Shown: one piece after another, positions 31,737 to 41,928 of the stretch | How the letters are laid out: each line of letters begins with the position of its first letter | Position numbering within the stretch: the stretch's first letter is position 1 | Source: Isoetes taiwanensis | Lineage: Eukaryota; Streptophyta; Lycopodiopsida; Isoetales; Isoetaceae | Assembly: GCA_021234155.1 (NCBI GenBank) | Contig: JAJEKV010000014.1 | Coordinates: forward strand, 17,640,652 to 17,704,651 | Length of the DNA: 64,000 nucleotides | Direction: 5' to 3' | Notes under the pieces: model-generated | The model's database searches: none | Seen by the model: only the letters and a program-made list of their open reading frames with translations | Told to the model about the DNA's origin: nothing | Program-made: the position numbers and the translations under genes

Positions 31737-33879
31737 AATGGCTTCAAAGAACTTTGAGAGATGGTATAATGTCGCCACCATATCCATGTGCTTCCAAGAG
31801 ATCAAGCCTTCTCTGTGTTTGATCACTTGTTTGATCTTCACGCAACCTTGACTAGAACACCCTACTACACGCACATTATGTGCCAAGATGACCAAAGCAG
31901 TCCCCCGCCTTTGGGAAGTTAGGATCAGCCTCCTAGGGGAGGGAATTGGGTTTCCTTGAGACACTTACCCAAGCTTTAGGTCGAGAGTCGGCAGGATCCG
32001 TGAGGCAAGAAGCAGCCTATGGGATAGGACTAGGACCATGCCCGACACATGACCTGCAGACATAATAGGCACAGTACCTTTCAGCCCGCATACCCCTTTG
32101 CCCTCTTCATGCATTATAAGTCAATCAACAAAGTAGGGGAACCCTCCTGCTCAGCCCTTAGACTTAGCGCCACTCGATACCAGTAGGGGCCCGTGATCAA
32201 ATCCTCGAATATAGAGTCCTCCGCCTACGAATACTACGGCAAGACGACGCCTACCATCATCTCTACAGATCCATGAAGACTACGAAAGCAGCCTAGGGGA
32301 GCGTAACCCGAATGGGAGAGCAGGAGGCAACAAGAATGCGAGATATGCGCCGAGGCATGACGACGACGCGAGAACGGGCCATCGATCCACCGCCGGGATC
32401 ACGCCCTTTGTCGCCAATAGTCATCGACGGGAGGAGTACATTTTGCAAATGACATCCTCAATCTGGCCCCATCGCCGTGAATGGTCTTCGAATCGACGAG
32501 CTCTTGGGTATGATAGCACACCTGAAGAGCAATGCATATCATCGACTACTCATACCAGAGATCCCAAGGAGCCGGGCGAGAGACACTCTTATGCCGGGAG
32601 ACAATGTCGATATATAGCAGCCTATCGCCAGATAAGAGAGATCTATCGACAGCCAGGAGCCTATCATCTCGTGAGGAGGAGTTCCAGCAGATACAGAGCA
32701 CACTCTACAAACCCAGGAAGGGCCCAAGCTCAAGCCGACCGGCGGGCCGAGCCGAGCATGAGGGAAGGGTCCAAAGAAGATTAACTTGGACAACGCAACC
32801 CAAGATGTGGAGAGATCATGAAGACCTTATGGCGGTGGATGCCTACGGCGGCAGCTCAAAGGAAGGGCAATCGGATCGCGAGGCGAGGGAAGGGTGCAAA
32901 GACTTCGCTACTATCTTCCAGCCCTCGCCAGGGGCAAATGATAGTCTTCCACAAGGAGTTCAGCCCAAGGGGGGGAAGAACTGCGGCACTTCTCATAGCG
33001 CTTTCGCTTCGGCAGCACTCAAAGATATACCATGCCGATCACATCATTCTTTTCAACAGGGCGGCCAAGGCCCATTGCCTCGACTTTGGCGAGAGGACAC
33101 CGAGGGATGCAACACTTTCGGGTAGCAAAGAATAAAGACTTAACTCCCTAACCGTAGATGGCCCGAAAGCACTTGAAGGAAGATCAACGAGGAACATCTT
33201 GCGCAACCCCCCAAGAAAGGCCTCCGATTCGTGGATGTCAAGAACTTCTTCAAAGCTTTCTGAGGCCATCAATAGTTGCAAAAATTTCTTAAGCAAAAAT
33301 TTCTTAAGTTTGTGCTAAATGTTTCTTGTACCCATTGTGCTAAGATACATCCGCTTTATTATGTAATCCTTATGTATTAATGACTATTAACCGGTTTGTC
33401 AATGTAAGGCTTTGTATGATTTCTTATAACTAAAGATAATTCAATTTGCAAGTAAAATTGATCAACATCTAACCTAAATAAAATGTATTGATGATCAATC
33501 CTTGCAAAGAAGGAACTCAAGTGCGATCCCAAGATCAAAGACCCCACCACGCAATTGGGTACCAAGGAATTTGTTTGGCAGGGAACAAGAAGATGTTGAG
33601 CGTGATATGTCACCGTGAGGCGCCAACGCAAGGTTGGTGCGCATGAGGAATCGATGCAACACCTCATCAACCGGGCGACACCTCTCATGAATGCACAGAA
33701 GATGGTCACCCACCTCCACCTTGTTTTCCCGGGTGGTGACGAAGTCCCTCAAAGAAAAGGGAGGGCAAACTGTGGGAACGCCGTGGATAGGAGAAGGAAG
33801 AGGAGAGCCAGAGCCCATCATCATCCAGCCCCAAAATTTCATCGACCTTTCTTCCAAAGGAGGACAGCTCTAGTCTCGA
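31737..33879 (+). other. Unassigned, probably coding region between the H3 frame and gag (decayed)
   Basis: Frames such as 31737-31850 (ATGGCTTCAAAGAACTTTG start), 32443-32784, 32532-33125 and 32818-33135 are open but overlap each other and match no family I know. GC-rich, Arg/Ser-rich composition and scattered indels suggest remains of the N-terminal gag part or of one more accessory frame. I do not assign a function. Confidence 0.35.
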
Positions 33880-34730
33880 CAAATTGACGACACACCTAAA
33901 GCAGGAAAAGAGCAAGAAAGACAAAAGGGATTATCGTAAAAAGGTGGATAGTGCTATGAGCAATGTATGGAAAACAAGGAAGCTCGGCCAGCCTCGTGGA
34001 AGGACAGATCGCATGGAGGTCAAGCATGGCTTGATGAAATGGAAGAGTTTGGCAACTCATACCTGATGAAAGACAAGGACATAGGGAAAGTTGCTACAAA
34101 TTAACCTTATTGGACCGCAAGGATCCGTGGAAGGGATATGCTAAATCCAACAAGTCAAGAGGAACAACCGCAGTTTAGGACCTTCAAAAAGGCTTTCCGC
34201 AAAGCACTATGTGCCAAGGTCTCATACTAGTAGACGATCCAAAGCAGCTTTACAAAGTTGAATCGTGGTAGCTTATCGCTGGCTAAGTATACCAAGAATT
34301 TATGAGGCTCAGCTGAATGTTCCCGAGTCTCGAGAGGCAAGCCGTGGATACTTACATTGAGGGGTTGAACAAAGAATATCAAGAGGCTTGTTAGAGCAAT
34401 CAACCCAAGTCACCGCCAAGCAGTCAAGATAAAGCTATAAGTTTGAGGAGGCACCAAAGAACTCCAGCAGAGAAGCAAAAACCTTCGTGGGTAAGAGTTC
34501 GTGGCAAGATCGTGGACAATATCGTAGTAAGCAATCAGCCAGCCTACACCATCGTGGAGTCAAAGCAGAAGGTAAGGGTCGAGCAAAGCTTTTGGGGACC
34601 GTAGTTTAACGCATCGTGGGCAGCGCTGCCGCTTCCTAGACAACCAAGGAAAAAGAGACAGAATGCATTGAGAAGAAGTTATGCTTCAGTGCTTCCAGCC
34701 TGTGGCACCGGACACATGATTGTCCATTCG
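33880..34730 (+). pseudogene. Chromovirus gag (capsid region and zinc knuckle)
   Basis: Shifted frames carry a gag-like core near 34240-34395: LYKVES, LSLAKYTKEF or close to it, then a helix ending in YIEGLNKEYQEA, the pattern of the Retrotrans_gag family. Near 34681-34725 lie a Cys-Phe start, CGTGH and DCP-like residues of a broken zinc knuckle. Gag forms the particle and binds genomic RNA. Several indels. Confidence 0.6.
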
Positions 34731-34889
34731 CCATGCAAATACCTTTGGCGTAACTCTTGGATTGGGACTCCCCAACGTAAGTTTTACGAGGACGATGACC
34801 AAATGTGAGGGCCACGACTTCATAGATGGTGAGTGTCACATATGTGCAAACATTGAGTCGATGAGATAGAGAATCACCAACCGTCATCG

Positions 34890-35200
34890 CGCGGCTGATG
34901 GGATCATAGATAGTAACCCTTATGTAGTCCTCATAGATACAGTAGCTCTCATAATTTTGCATCTCCTAGATTGGTCGCTCTAATGAAGAACAAGGTATTG
35001 AAGTCTAAGCCAAGGCCAAGAGCTATGGCAAACGGCGCCATTCGCACACTAAGGGGAGGAGGATCACCTTTGACATAGACCTTAGTGGGGCTAAGTGGCC
35101 GATGGGAGCGTAAGTCATGGATATTGGAAGGTATGATCTTATAGTGGGGATGGAATTTTTGAAGCCAGCCAAAAGCCATGATTGATTGCGACCGAATGAA
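34890..35200 (+). pseudogene. Chromovirus aspartic protease
   Basis: LIDT (34935 on) is followed, after a one-base loss, by ALxHNFASPRLVALM; the family has DSGA/DTGATHNF, the catalytic loop. YDLIVGMEFL at about 35125-35160 is the usual flap-to-end block preceding reverse transcriptase. Frame is broken at the active-site loop. Confidence 0.65.
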
Positions 35201-35399
35201 GTCACCATGACGGCACCGTGACGGCAAAGAAGTTGATAGTGAAAGGTAAGAAGCTAGAATCCCCTATGCAAAGGTATTTCTTTGAAGCAAATAAGGAAGA
35301 GTATAGAAAGGAATAAGGTGGATTACATCTTGAGGATGGAATCGCTGGAGCCGTGCAAGCGGTGATGGAAGTGACACAAAGGGAAATCACCGCCCCCAG

Positions 35400-36330
35400 C
35401 AGATAGCAAGGCTTATTTCGTAATTCAGGGATGTATTTCCCGATGAAATCCCAAGCCGCCACCTTATAGGGGTGTGGAATGTGAGATCACATTGGCTCCG
35501 GATGCGCCTCCACCAAGAAGGCCATATAGAATGAGCATCCCGTAATTGATCGAGCTCAAGAAACAAATTGCAGAATTGCTCGAGCTTGGATTTATAAGAG
35601 CAAGTGTGTCTCCTTTCGAGCACCTATACTCTTTGTCAAGAAGAAAGATGGGAGCTTAAGAATGTGATAGACTATCGCCACCAATAAGCGCACGATAAAG
35701 AATAAGTATGCATTGCCGAGGGCGATGACCTAATGGATCAGCTACAAGGAGCAAAGGTATTCTCTAAGATTGATTTAAGATCGATACCATCGATAAGAAT
35801 AAAGGAAGAGGACATCCATAAGACCGCTTAACGCATGGTCATTTTGAGTTTACAAGAATGCCCTTTTGATTGTCGAACGCCCCGCAACGCTTATGCGCCT
35901 CATGAACGATATCTTCGAGACTTCTTGATGAGTTTGTTATTGTCTTCTTCGACGACATCCTAATCTACAAAGAAGTCCCTTGAAGAGCATTGTCGCGATC
36001 TCGTGAAAGTGTTAGAGAAGTTGAGACGCCATCGGTTGTATGGGAAGCTCTCTAAGTGCCACTTCGCAACAAAAAAGCCGGGTGGAGTACTTGGGGCATG
36101 TAGTAACATCCGAGGGAATCTCCACAGATCCATCTAAGATTGAGGCAATAGTTGATTGGCCAGCTCCAAGGAATGTGGCGTAAGTAAGAAGCTTTCTGGT
36201 TGGCGGGATACTACGTAAAGTTCGTGGAAGGACTTTGCTAAGTGGGCCCCCCCTCCGGACCTCACTAAGGCCAACAAGATTAAGGACCGGGCTAGCCATT
36301 GGTTAGAGAAAGTCCAAGCTTCTTTGAGAA
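35400..36330 (+). pseudogene. Chromovirus reverse transcriptase
   Basis: Pieces in changing frames: FPDEIPS and ITLAPDAPPP-type residues at 35440-35510 (compare LPDEIREL of the minus-strand copy), ELGFIRAS at about 35585-35610, the palm at about 35750-35830, VFFDDILIY at 35945-35971 (catalytic Asp pair), HVVTSEGISTDPSK near 36100-36140 and a frameshifted SFL.G..YYVKFV near 36190-36230. The domain is nearly complete in length compared with the minus-strand copy but has more than ten small indels. Confidence 0.85.
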
Positions 36331-36835
36331 GCTTAAAGAGGCCTTAACAACAAAGACTGCTTTGTCCTCCCTGATCCGAGTAAGGATAAGTTGGTAGCAA
36401 CGATGCAAGCAAGATAGCAACAAAGGCGCCTTGATGCAAGAAGGAAGGGTAGTCGCCACGACTCAAGAAGATGAACGACGCCGAGCAACGCTACCCAACC
36501 CATGATCGAGCTGCTAGCCATTGTCGTGGCATTGAGGATATGGAGGCATTATCCGCCGGGAAGGAAGTTTCAGCTTGATACCGATCACCGTGAGCCTTCA
36601 AGATCTTTTTCACCCAGCCCACCCTCAACTTAAGGCAAAGGAGGTGGATGGAATTCCTTGAGGAGTATGATTTTGATATTATATATAAGCCCGGTAAGCT
36701 TAATGTTGTAGCGTATGCCCTCCCGTAAGACCATTTCGCATAAGGACGATTGTAATGCGATTTCCACTCTTTTCGAAAGTGAGTTTGGCAAGAAGATTGA
36801 GGAGTCCTTGCCAACCGATGTGGACTTCAAGGAGG
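36331..36835 (+). pseudogene. Chromovirus RNase H
   Basis: Recognisable parts are LDTDH-like residues (36575), [19 protein letters not shown] (36638-36692), KLNVVA.AL (36693-36720) and the linker FGKKIEESLP near 36785. It corresponds to 16037-15691 of the minus-strand relic. RNase H removes the RNA strand during reverse transcription. Confidence 0.8.
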
Positions 36836-36836
36836 T

Positions 36837-37660
36837 ATGGGAAAGCCTTTCCAAGGAAGCCGTAATGATAAGGAGCCGGAAGCCTTCAAGCATTATAAGA
36901 AGGAAGGCAACCCGTTGTACCACAAGCATAAGTTGTGTGTGCCCGAATCTTCGTGGGTAAGGAAGTTAATTCTTCATGACACACATAATGTTTTCAATAG
37001 CGGGCATGCCGGGCTTCATGAAGACATATTTCAAGATTCGGCGAGCTACTTCGCCGTGAATGAAGAGGCGATAGCTGCATATATTCGGATTGCCGCTATG
37101 TCGCAGACCAAGGCGAGCAACTTCGATTCCGGGTGCTTTAGAGCCATTGGGGTGCCAAATGCAAAGTGGGAGGTCATAAGCATGGATTTCATCACAGACT
37201 CCCCTAGAACTCTTCGAGGCAAGGATGCATTGATGGTTGTCGAGATAAGTTATCTAAGATGGCACATTTCGCGCCTTGCAAGACGACTCGACACCGCATT
37301 AGACACCGCCAAGTTATTTGTAAGGGAGATTTTAGACTCCATGGCATGCCTCGGAGATAATATCCGATAGAGATTCTAAGTTCATGAGTGCCTTTTGGCA
37401 GTGATCTCTTTAGCACCATCCCGCACGGCTTCCATGAGTACGGCATATCATCCCCAAACAGATGGCCGCATCGGAAAGGACGAATCGGATCATTGAAGAC
37501 ATGCTTCAAGCTATGTGTGGAACAAGCACCAAGTGGGATGAGTACATTCACTTGGTGGAATTCGCCACAACAAAGGCCAAGCAGAGTCATCTCGATGTCG
37601 CCTTTCATGGTGAACTACGGCTACCAGCTTAACCCCCTGATACCGCACAATCCTGGTCCA
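36837..37660 (+). pseudogene. Chromovirus integrase
   Basis: Zinc-binding HHCC region (RKLILHDTHNVFNSGHAGLH, about 36958-37020; the Cys pair is lost to indels), then WEVISMDFITDSPRTLRGKD with the first catalytic Asp near 37186, the ISDRDSKF equivalent near 37360-37385 (frameshifted) and TAYHPQTDG at about 37440-37466. It continues to VEFATTKAKQS (37555-37590). Catalyses insertion of the DNA copy. At least five frame breaks. Confidence 0.85.
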
Positions 37661-37679
37661 AGGTAGAAGTGTCCCAAAG

Positions 37680-38289
37680 AGATGTTAGGGGATATGCAGC
37701 AGCTAGTAGAGGAAGTAAGGGGTTATTTATTGGCAGCAAGAAGTCGGCAGAAGAGTGTAGCCGACAAGCACAGGACCGTAAGGGAGTTTAAGGTGGGAGA
37801 TACCGTTTGGTTGAAGATCAAGGTGAAGCAAGCCAAGCTGCGGATTGGGAGCTGCAAGAAGCTTGCCCCTAGGTGGGGGCCGGGCCGCTCAAGATTTTAG
37901 AGAGAGTGGGCTCTCAAGCCTACAAGTTGGATCTTCCAGCCCATCTTAAGGTCCACAAGGTCTTCCACGTAAGTTTATTAAAAAGGCACAATCCTAACCC
38001 TGAGGAGGTTTTGGATACTCCAACCTTGTTGGAAATGACGGAGGAGCAAGTAGAAATAGTGCCCGAGTTACTTCTTGATAAGTCATTCAAGAAGACTAGG
38101 AGGTCTCAGTTCCTCCAATATTTGGTTAAGTGGAAGCACTTACCCGTGGAAGATGCGACATGGGTATTGAAGCAAGATTTGGAGAAGCAATACCCAGAGT
38201 TCATGAAGGAGTTTGATGGGCGAGTCGTCTCCGACTTGGTCGACCTCGACTTGCCGTGGTTAGCTAGTATGTTGTTAGTTAGCTTTTGA
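37680..38289 (+). pseudogene. Integrase C-terminal domain and chromodomain
   Basis: 37682-37900 gives SRQKSVADKHRTVREFKVGD and TVWLKIK, the GPY-type C-terminal domain of integrase. Frame 37873-38289 gives KILERVGSQAYKLDLPAHLK, VHKVFHVSLLK and EEQVEIVPELLLDK. A chromodomain core follows: FLQYLVKWKHLPVEDATWVL and EKQYPEFMKEFDG (38112-38220). The stop is at 38287-38289. Chromodomains in this lineage bind methylated histone H3 tails and direct insertion to heterochromatin (known for the group; not shown here). The same element encodes an H3 tail at its other end. Confidence 0.9.
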
Positions 38290-39109
38290 GCCCCGGGCGC
38301 ATGCATTCTAGTTAGGAGGGTGCATGTGCCAGAACCTTGGATCGTGTGGGCGATGATGGGATACGCCTTTAAGGCATTCTCTAGGCCACACGCACCAAGA
38401 GGTGCGCATGACCATTAGGGTCATGTGAGTGAGGAATGAGGCATGGTGGGCGATGATGGGACATCGATCGGATGATCTCTATGCCACGATGCGGGTACGC
38501 ACACCGGGCCGTAGGGAGGGTCATGGTGAAGCTTAAGCGATCATGCGCGGCGATGGGATCGTGAGACGCTCCCTAGCCGAAACCCTCGGGGCATGATGCA
38601 CCGGGTGTACTGATCCGGGGATCGTGGTACAAGGTAGCACTTGATCATGGGCAATGATGGGAGCATCTTAAATGATCCCTAAGCTCAAACCGAAAGGGCC
38701 ATGATCTTGGGCGGGGTAGACAACCTTGAGCCAAGAGTTCGGCTCAAGGAGGTAAGGGGGTGGTCCCCTAAAACCACAAATTATTAACTAAACTAACGTA
38801 ATGTGCTCCTTTTGCGTGCAAGTAGAAGGAGGACTTCAACGAGGAGCTGCTATTTAGAAGATAAGGGGGGAGCCATAATTAGATTATGAACCCTAATAAC
38901 TCTTATAATAGTATTTTGAATTATTATAAGAAATAACGATGTTAAGGCTATATAATTTTGTATAAGTACAAATATGGCCTAAAAATTTTGACTTGAACTA
39001 ATAAAAACTTGATTGCTAAGCTAAGCTAAAGGTTATGACATGTTGTTGTTTTGCGTGCATAAGGTAGGTTCGTCACCTTTTAGCGCAATGTCGAGGACAA
39101 AGATTGTCC
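38290..39109 (+). other. Chromovirus 3' untranslated region
   Basis: It contains four or five gggcgatgatggg words (38348, 38449, 38549 region, 38648) with intervening short palindromes. The same sequence occurs inverted at 6506-6885. After 38750 it becomes AT-rich without features. Confidence 0.7.
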
Positions 39110-39120
39110 TAAGGGGAGAA
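39110..39120 (+). promoter_or_regulatory. Polypurine tract
   Basis: taaggggagaa lies immediately before the TGTGA start of the 3' LTR, where plus-strand DNA synthesis is primed. Confidence 0.9.
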
Positions 39121-40772
39121 TGTGATTTGTCCGGGGAATATACGCCATAAATACGATATTCCTCGATCCGCCACCATACAAGTCTATCTTCATAGCCTTG
39201 TATACCATAGATTGTGGCACTAGGGGCATGGCTAAGTTATTCTCATAGCTTAGCCAACCATAGGTTAAGCCATTATCCATGTGGCCTTAACCTATTGGGG
39301 CACCGCCACACAGGACTCACCCGATTGGTGCCATGTGGCATCCTAGGTGGACCTAACTTATATAGGCATAAACCCTAACCCTAGACCTCTTTTCCAGCCC
39401 TAGCACCCCGAGACTCACCTACTTGTTCGAAACCCCGCTTTCAACATCGCTCGTTAGGCATATAGGTCGGGTGCAAAGCAGCCCCAAAGCAGGTAGACCC
39501 GCTCTTGGAGGAGGAACAAAGCAGCCTTGTGAGTCAAGACTATGGAGGCGCCTGGATCCGGAGGGAGAGCATCGAGCAGTGTATGTAGGATAGTAATTGT
39601 GATAGCTCATCCGGAATTAGCAATCCAGATGTGCTAGTATTTTGTATCTAGAGTAGAGCCATCCTAGAACCCATATTCAACATCTTGAACCCTAATCAAG
39701 GAACCCTAACTATTAGTTAGTTGTATGATTAGGTTAAGATGTTCTTCTTATGATTATTCTCATGATGATTATGTGATGATGGTTGATCATGTTTGCTCCT
39801 CTTGTATTGGGAAGGGGGGTAGAGACCTAGAGCCATATGTAGTATGCTCCTAGAGTAGATCCCTTTAGTTCCTCATTAGTTGCGGCCTCAGGCATAGGAG
39901 CCCACCGTGCTATTGAGGCTATGATATGACTCAGCACCGATAACAGGCTAGAGAGAAAGTGGAGGGAGGATCCCCGCCGAAAGTGGGGGCTTCTGGGATC
40001 CCATAGTGGGCTAGGCCTATGGTCGGTCACTTCGCAGGGCCGGTGCATGGGTCCGACACCTCTCCCCGGGCAATGGTGTTGCCCCTCGCCCCTCGAGAGC
40101 CGCAAGGGAGGGCTTGGCTCTCGCTTTTGGGGGTTCAGGCGGCACGAATCGCGGTGTCGCCACGATTCTCTAGCCGCCCACGGCACCTCTAGACCCCGGG
40201 AAGGGGAGATGCAACCCTTCCCCGCCTCATCGGACCGTGGGAGATGCAACCCGGAGCAGCCTCGATGGGTGATGCCACTGGATTGCGTGTATCCCAAGGC
40301 TAGAGTCCCGTCGAGCCCCCGATCTAGCCCATCTGCAAAGTATGCAATGTGAGGGGCGGATGGAGTGGTCAACCCTAGCCATTAGCCTCTATGCCACTCG
40401 CCATCGCCATGACTCGGGTCCCGCTTATCTTGAGGCCTAGCCGGTCGGTCACCCTCCCACGAAGTCCGAGCCGGGTAGGAGCTCTCCGCTTTTATGGTTC
40501 GTGATTATCATCTTTGCCTTGGTTTATATGTGATGCACTACCCTTCGAGGTAGTAGTTGTATATGTTGATGCTAGTTCTCGACGTGTTATCGCCTCACAA
40601 GTTATAGGAGCCCATAGGGGCCAGGCACGCAAGACACCTTTCAGTGTTCCCCTTCCCGCACTGGGTCACCTCGAGTGCGGATAGATGAAGGGCCCATGCG
40701 GTTGTCGAGTCGGATGGGGATTTCGCCGAGCGCATTACGGGCCTACCGTATGTTTAGCGAGGGAGCGCCACA
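39121..40772 (+). repeat. 3' LTR of the chromovirus
   Basis: It begins TGTGATTTG and ends GCGCCACA. Same order of blocks as the 5' LTR, with many short indels (for example at 39145-39175, 39455-39480 and 40075-40160). Stems 2-5 of the U3 hairpin array are kept; stem 1 has lost bases. Confidence 0.95.
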
Positions 40773-41928
40773 ACTGGAGGTTCGATTCCTCGAGCTTCGC
40801 TTCTTGGCGCCGCATGGGTTAAAATGCATATGGGTTCAGCTCTTCATTCTGGGGCTTTTTAGTGAACTGGCAAATGGGGACTGCTCAGGGCGAGGGTGCT
40901 TGGTGCACATGGTTGCAGATCCGGCAATAAATTTAACAGGGTCGTGGCTTTGGGGCTGTTGAATCGGCCTCTTGAGGAACTGCCCTTTGATAAGGCCTCT
41001 GTTTGTGGTGCTCTCGCGGGAGGCCTCTCTTACACGCTTCAAATCTTCGGCTGTGAATTTTTGTTCAGAATAATATAGTATGTATTGGATCCATTGCTTC
41101 TTGCGGCAGGCTGTCTAATATTTGTTTTTTCCTGCCCTACAACCATGAGTTCGATCGAGACCTTAGGAAATGGCACGACATTTTTTCTCCAAAAAGATAC
41201 TGACAGCCGATCTAGCATCATACCCAGGATATGCTCCACATCCACGGCTGGCATTCAACCTCACAAGAATAACCCATTAAGGTGGCATGTTGCCATTTGC
41301 TGGCAGGTCAGGTACACAATGTCGAATAAACCGTTAGGCGAATTTTGAAATGTGTGAGTTAAGAAATCAATGTATTATTTAGACAAGTCATGCGTGACGG
41401 GAAAAAAAGTCCTCGAAACTCATGTGTGCACATTTATGGCATCCAGCCAAGCTGCTGACACGTCACCATGTGGGCCAAGTTGGATATTGAAAAACAAAAT
41501 CGTATAATCTACATTTCTTTTTTCCTCTTCGTTGCCCGGGTGCGGAGATGCTCGACATTCTTCCGGGCCATGGGCCCTTTGCTTGCCCTAATCATCTCTC
41601 CCAACCCATCTGCCAATGCCTCTCTTCCTCTCAATTGTTTTTCACAATTCATATTTTCTTTCGGATTTAGTTTTTTCGTACTGGATCTCTTCAATTTATT
41701 TGTCATTGCCCAGATTTTGATCTAATCTCATATTATCATCAACCCACAGCAAAGTTAGTTTGAGTAATCCGTCCTGAGGCGTTATTTTTCTGGGGAATTC
41801 TATTGTTAAGGTTTGGAGGTATGTTTCATTGCGATCTTTCACAGATTAGAGTATCTTGGTCTTATGCTCTGCACAACAGCAATGCTAAACTTAGTTTGGA
41901 TTGATGATACAGAATTGGCTTTAGTGTT
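40773..41928. other. Region between the chromovirus and Lunapark; no gene recognised
   Basis: Three bases after the LTR lies a tRNA T-arm-like ggaggttcgattcctcg (40776-40792) with a perfect box B. No anticodon or D arm is in front, because the LTR is there. Frames 40675-40962 and 40896-41078 match nothing I know. About 41470-41928 probably holds promoter and 5' untranslated sequence of Lunapark (tgacacgtcacc at 41456-41467 contains an ACGT core). Confidence 0.45.

Larger units (their letters stand above)
27636..40772 (+). mobile_element. Ty3/gypsy chromovirus with a histone H3-encoding region
   Basis: Both LTRs (27636-29280 and 39121-40772, TGTGA...CCACA), a primer-binding site for initiator tRNA-Met (29282-29293), a histone H3-like region (29844-30936), gag (about 33880-34730), protease (about 34900-35190), reverse transcriptase, RNase H, integrase and a C-terminal chromodomain (to 38289), a long 3' untranslated region and a polypurine tract (39110-39120). 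The total of 13.1 kb is long for the family, because of the extra 4.5 kb between primer-binding site and gag. Five-base flanks (gcctg / actgg) do not match, so no target-site duplication is visible. Coding frames are broken by many small indels. Confidence 0.92.

Noticed and set aside
27631-40777. Target-site duplication of the large chromovirus
   Set aside because: The five bases on either side (gcctg and actgg) differ; shifting the LTR ends by one or two bases does not help.
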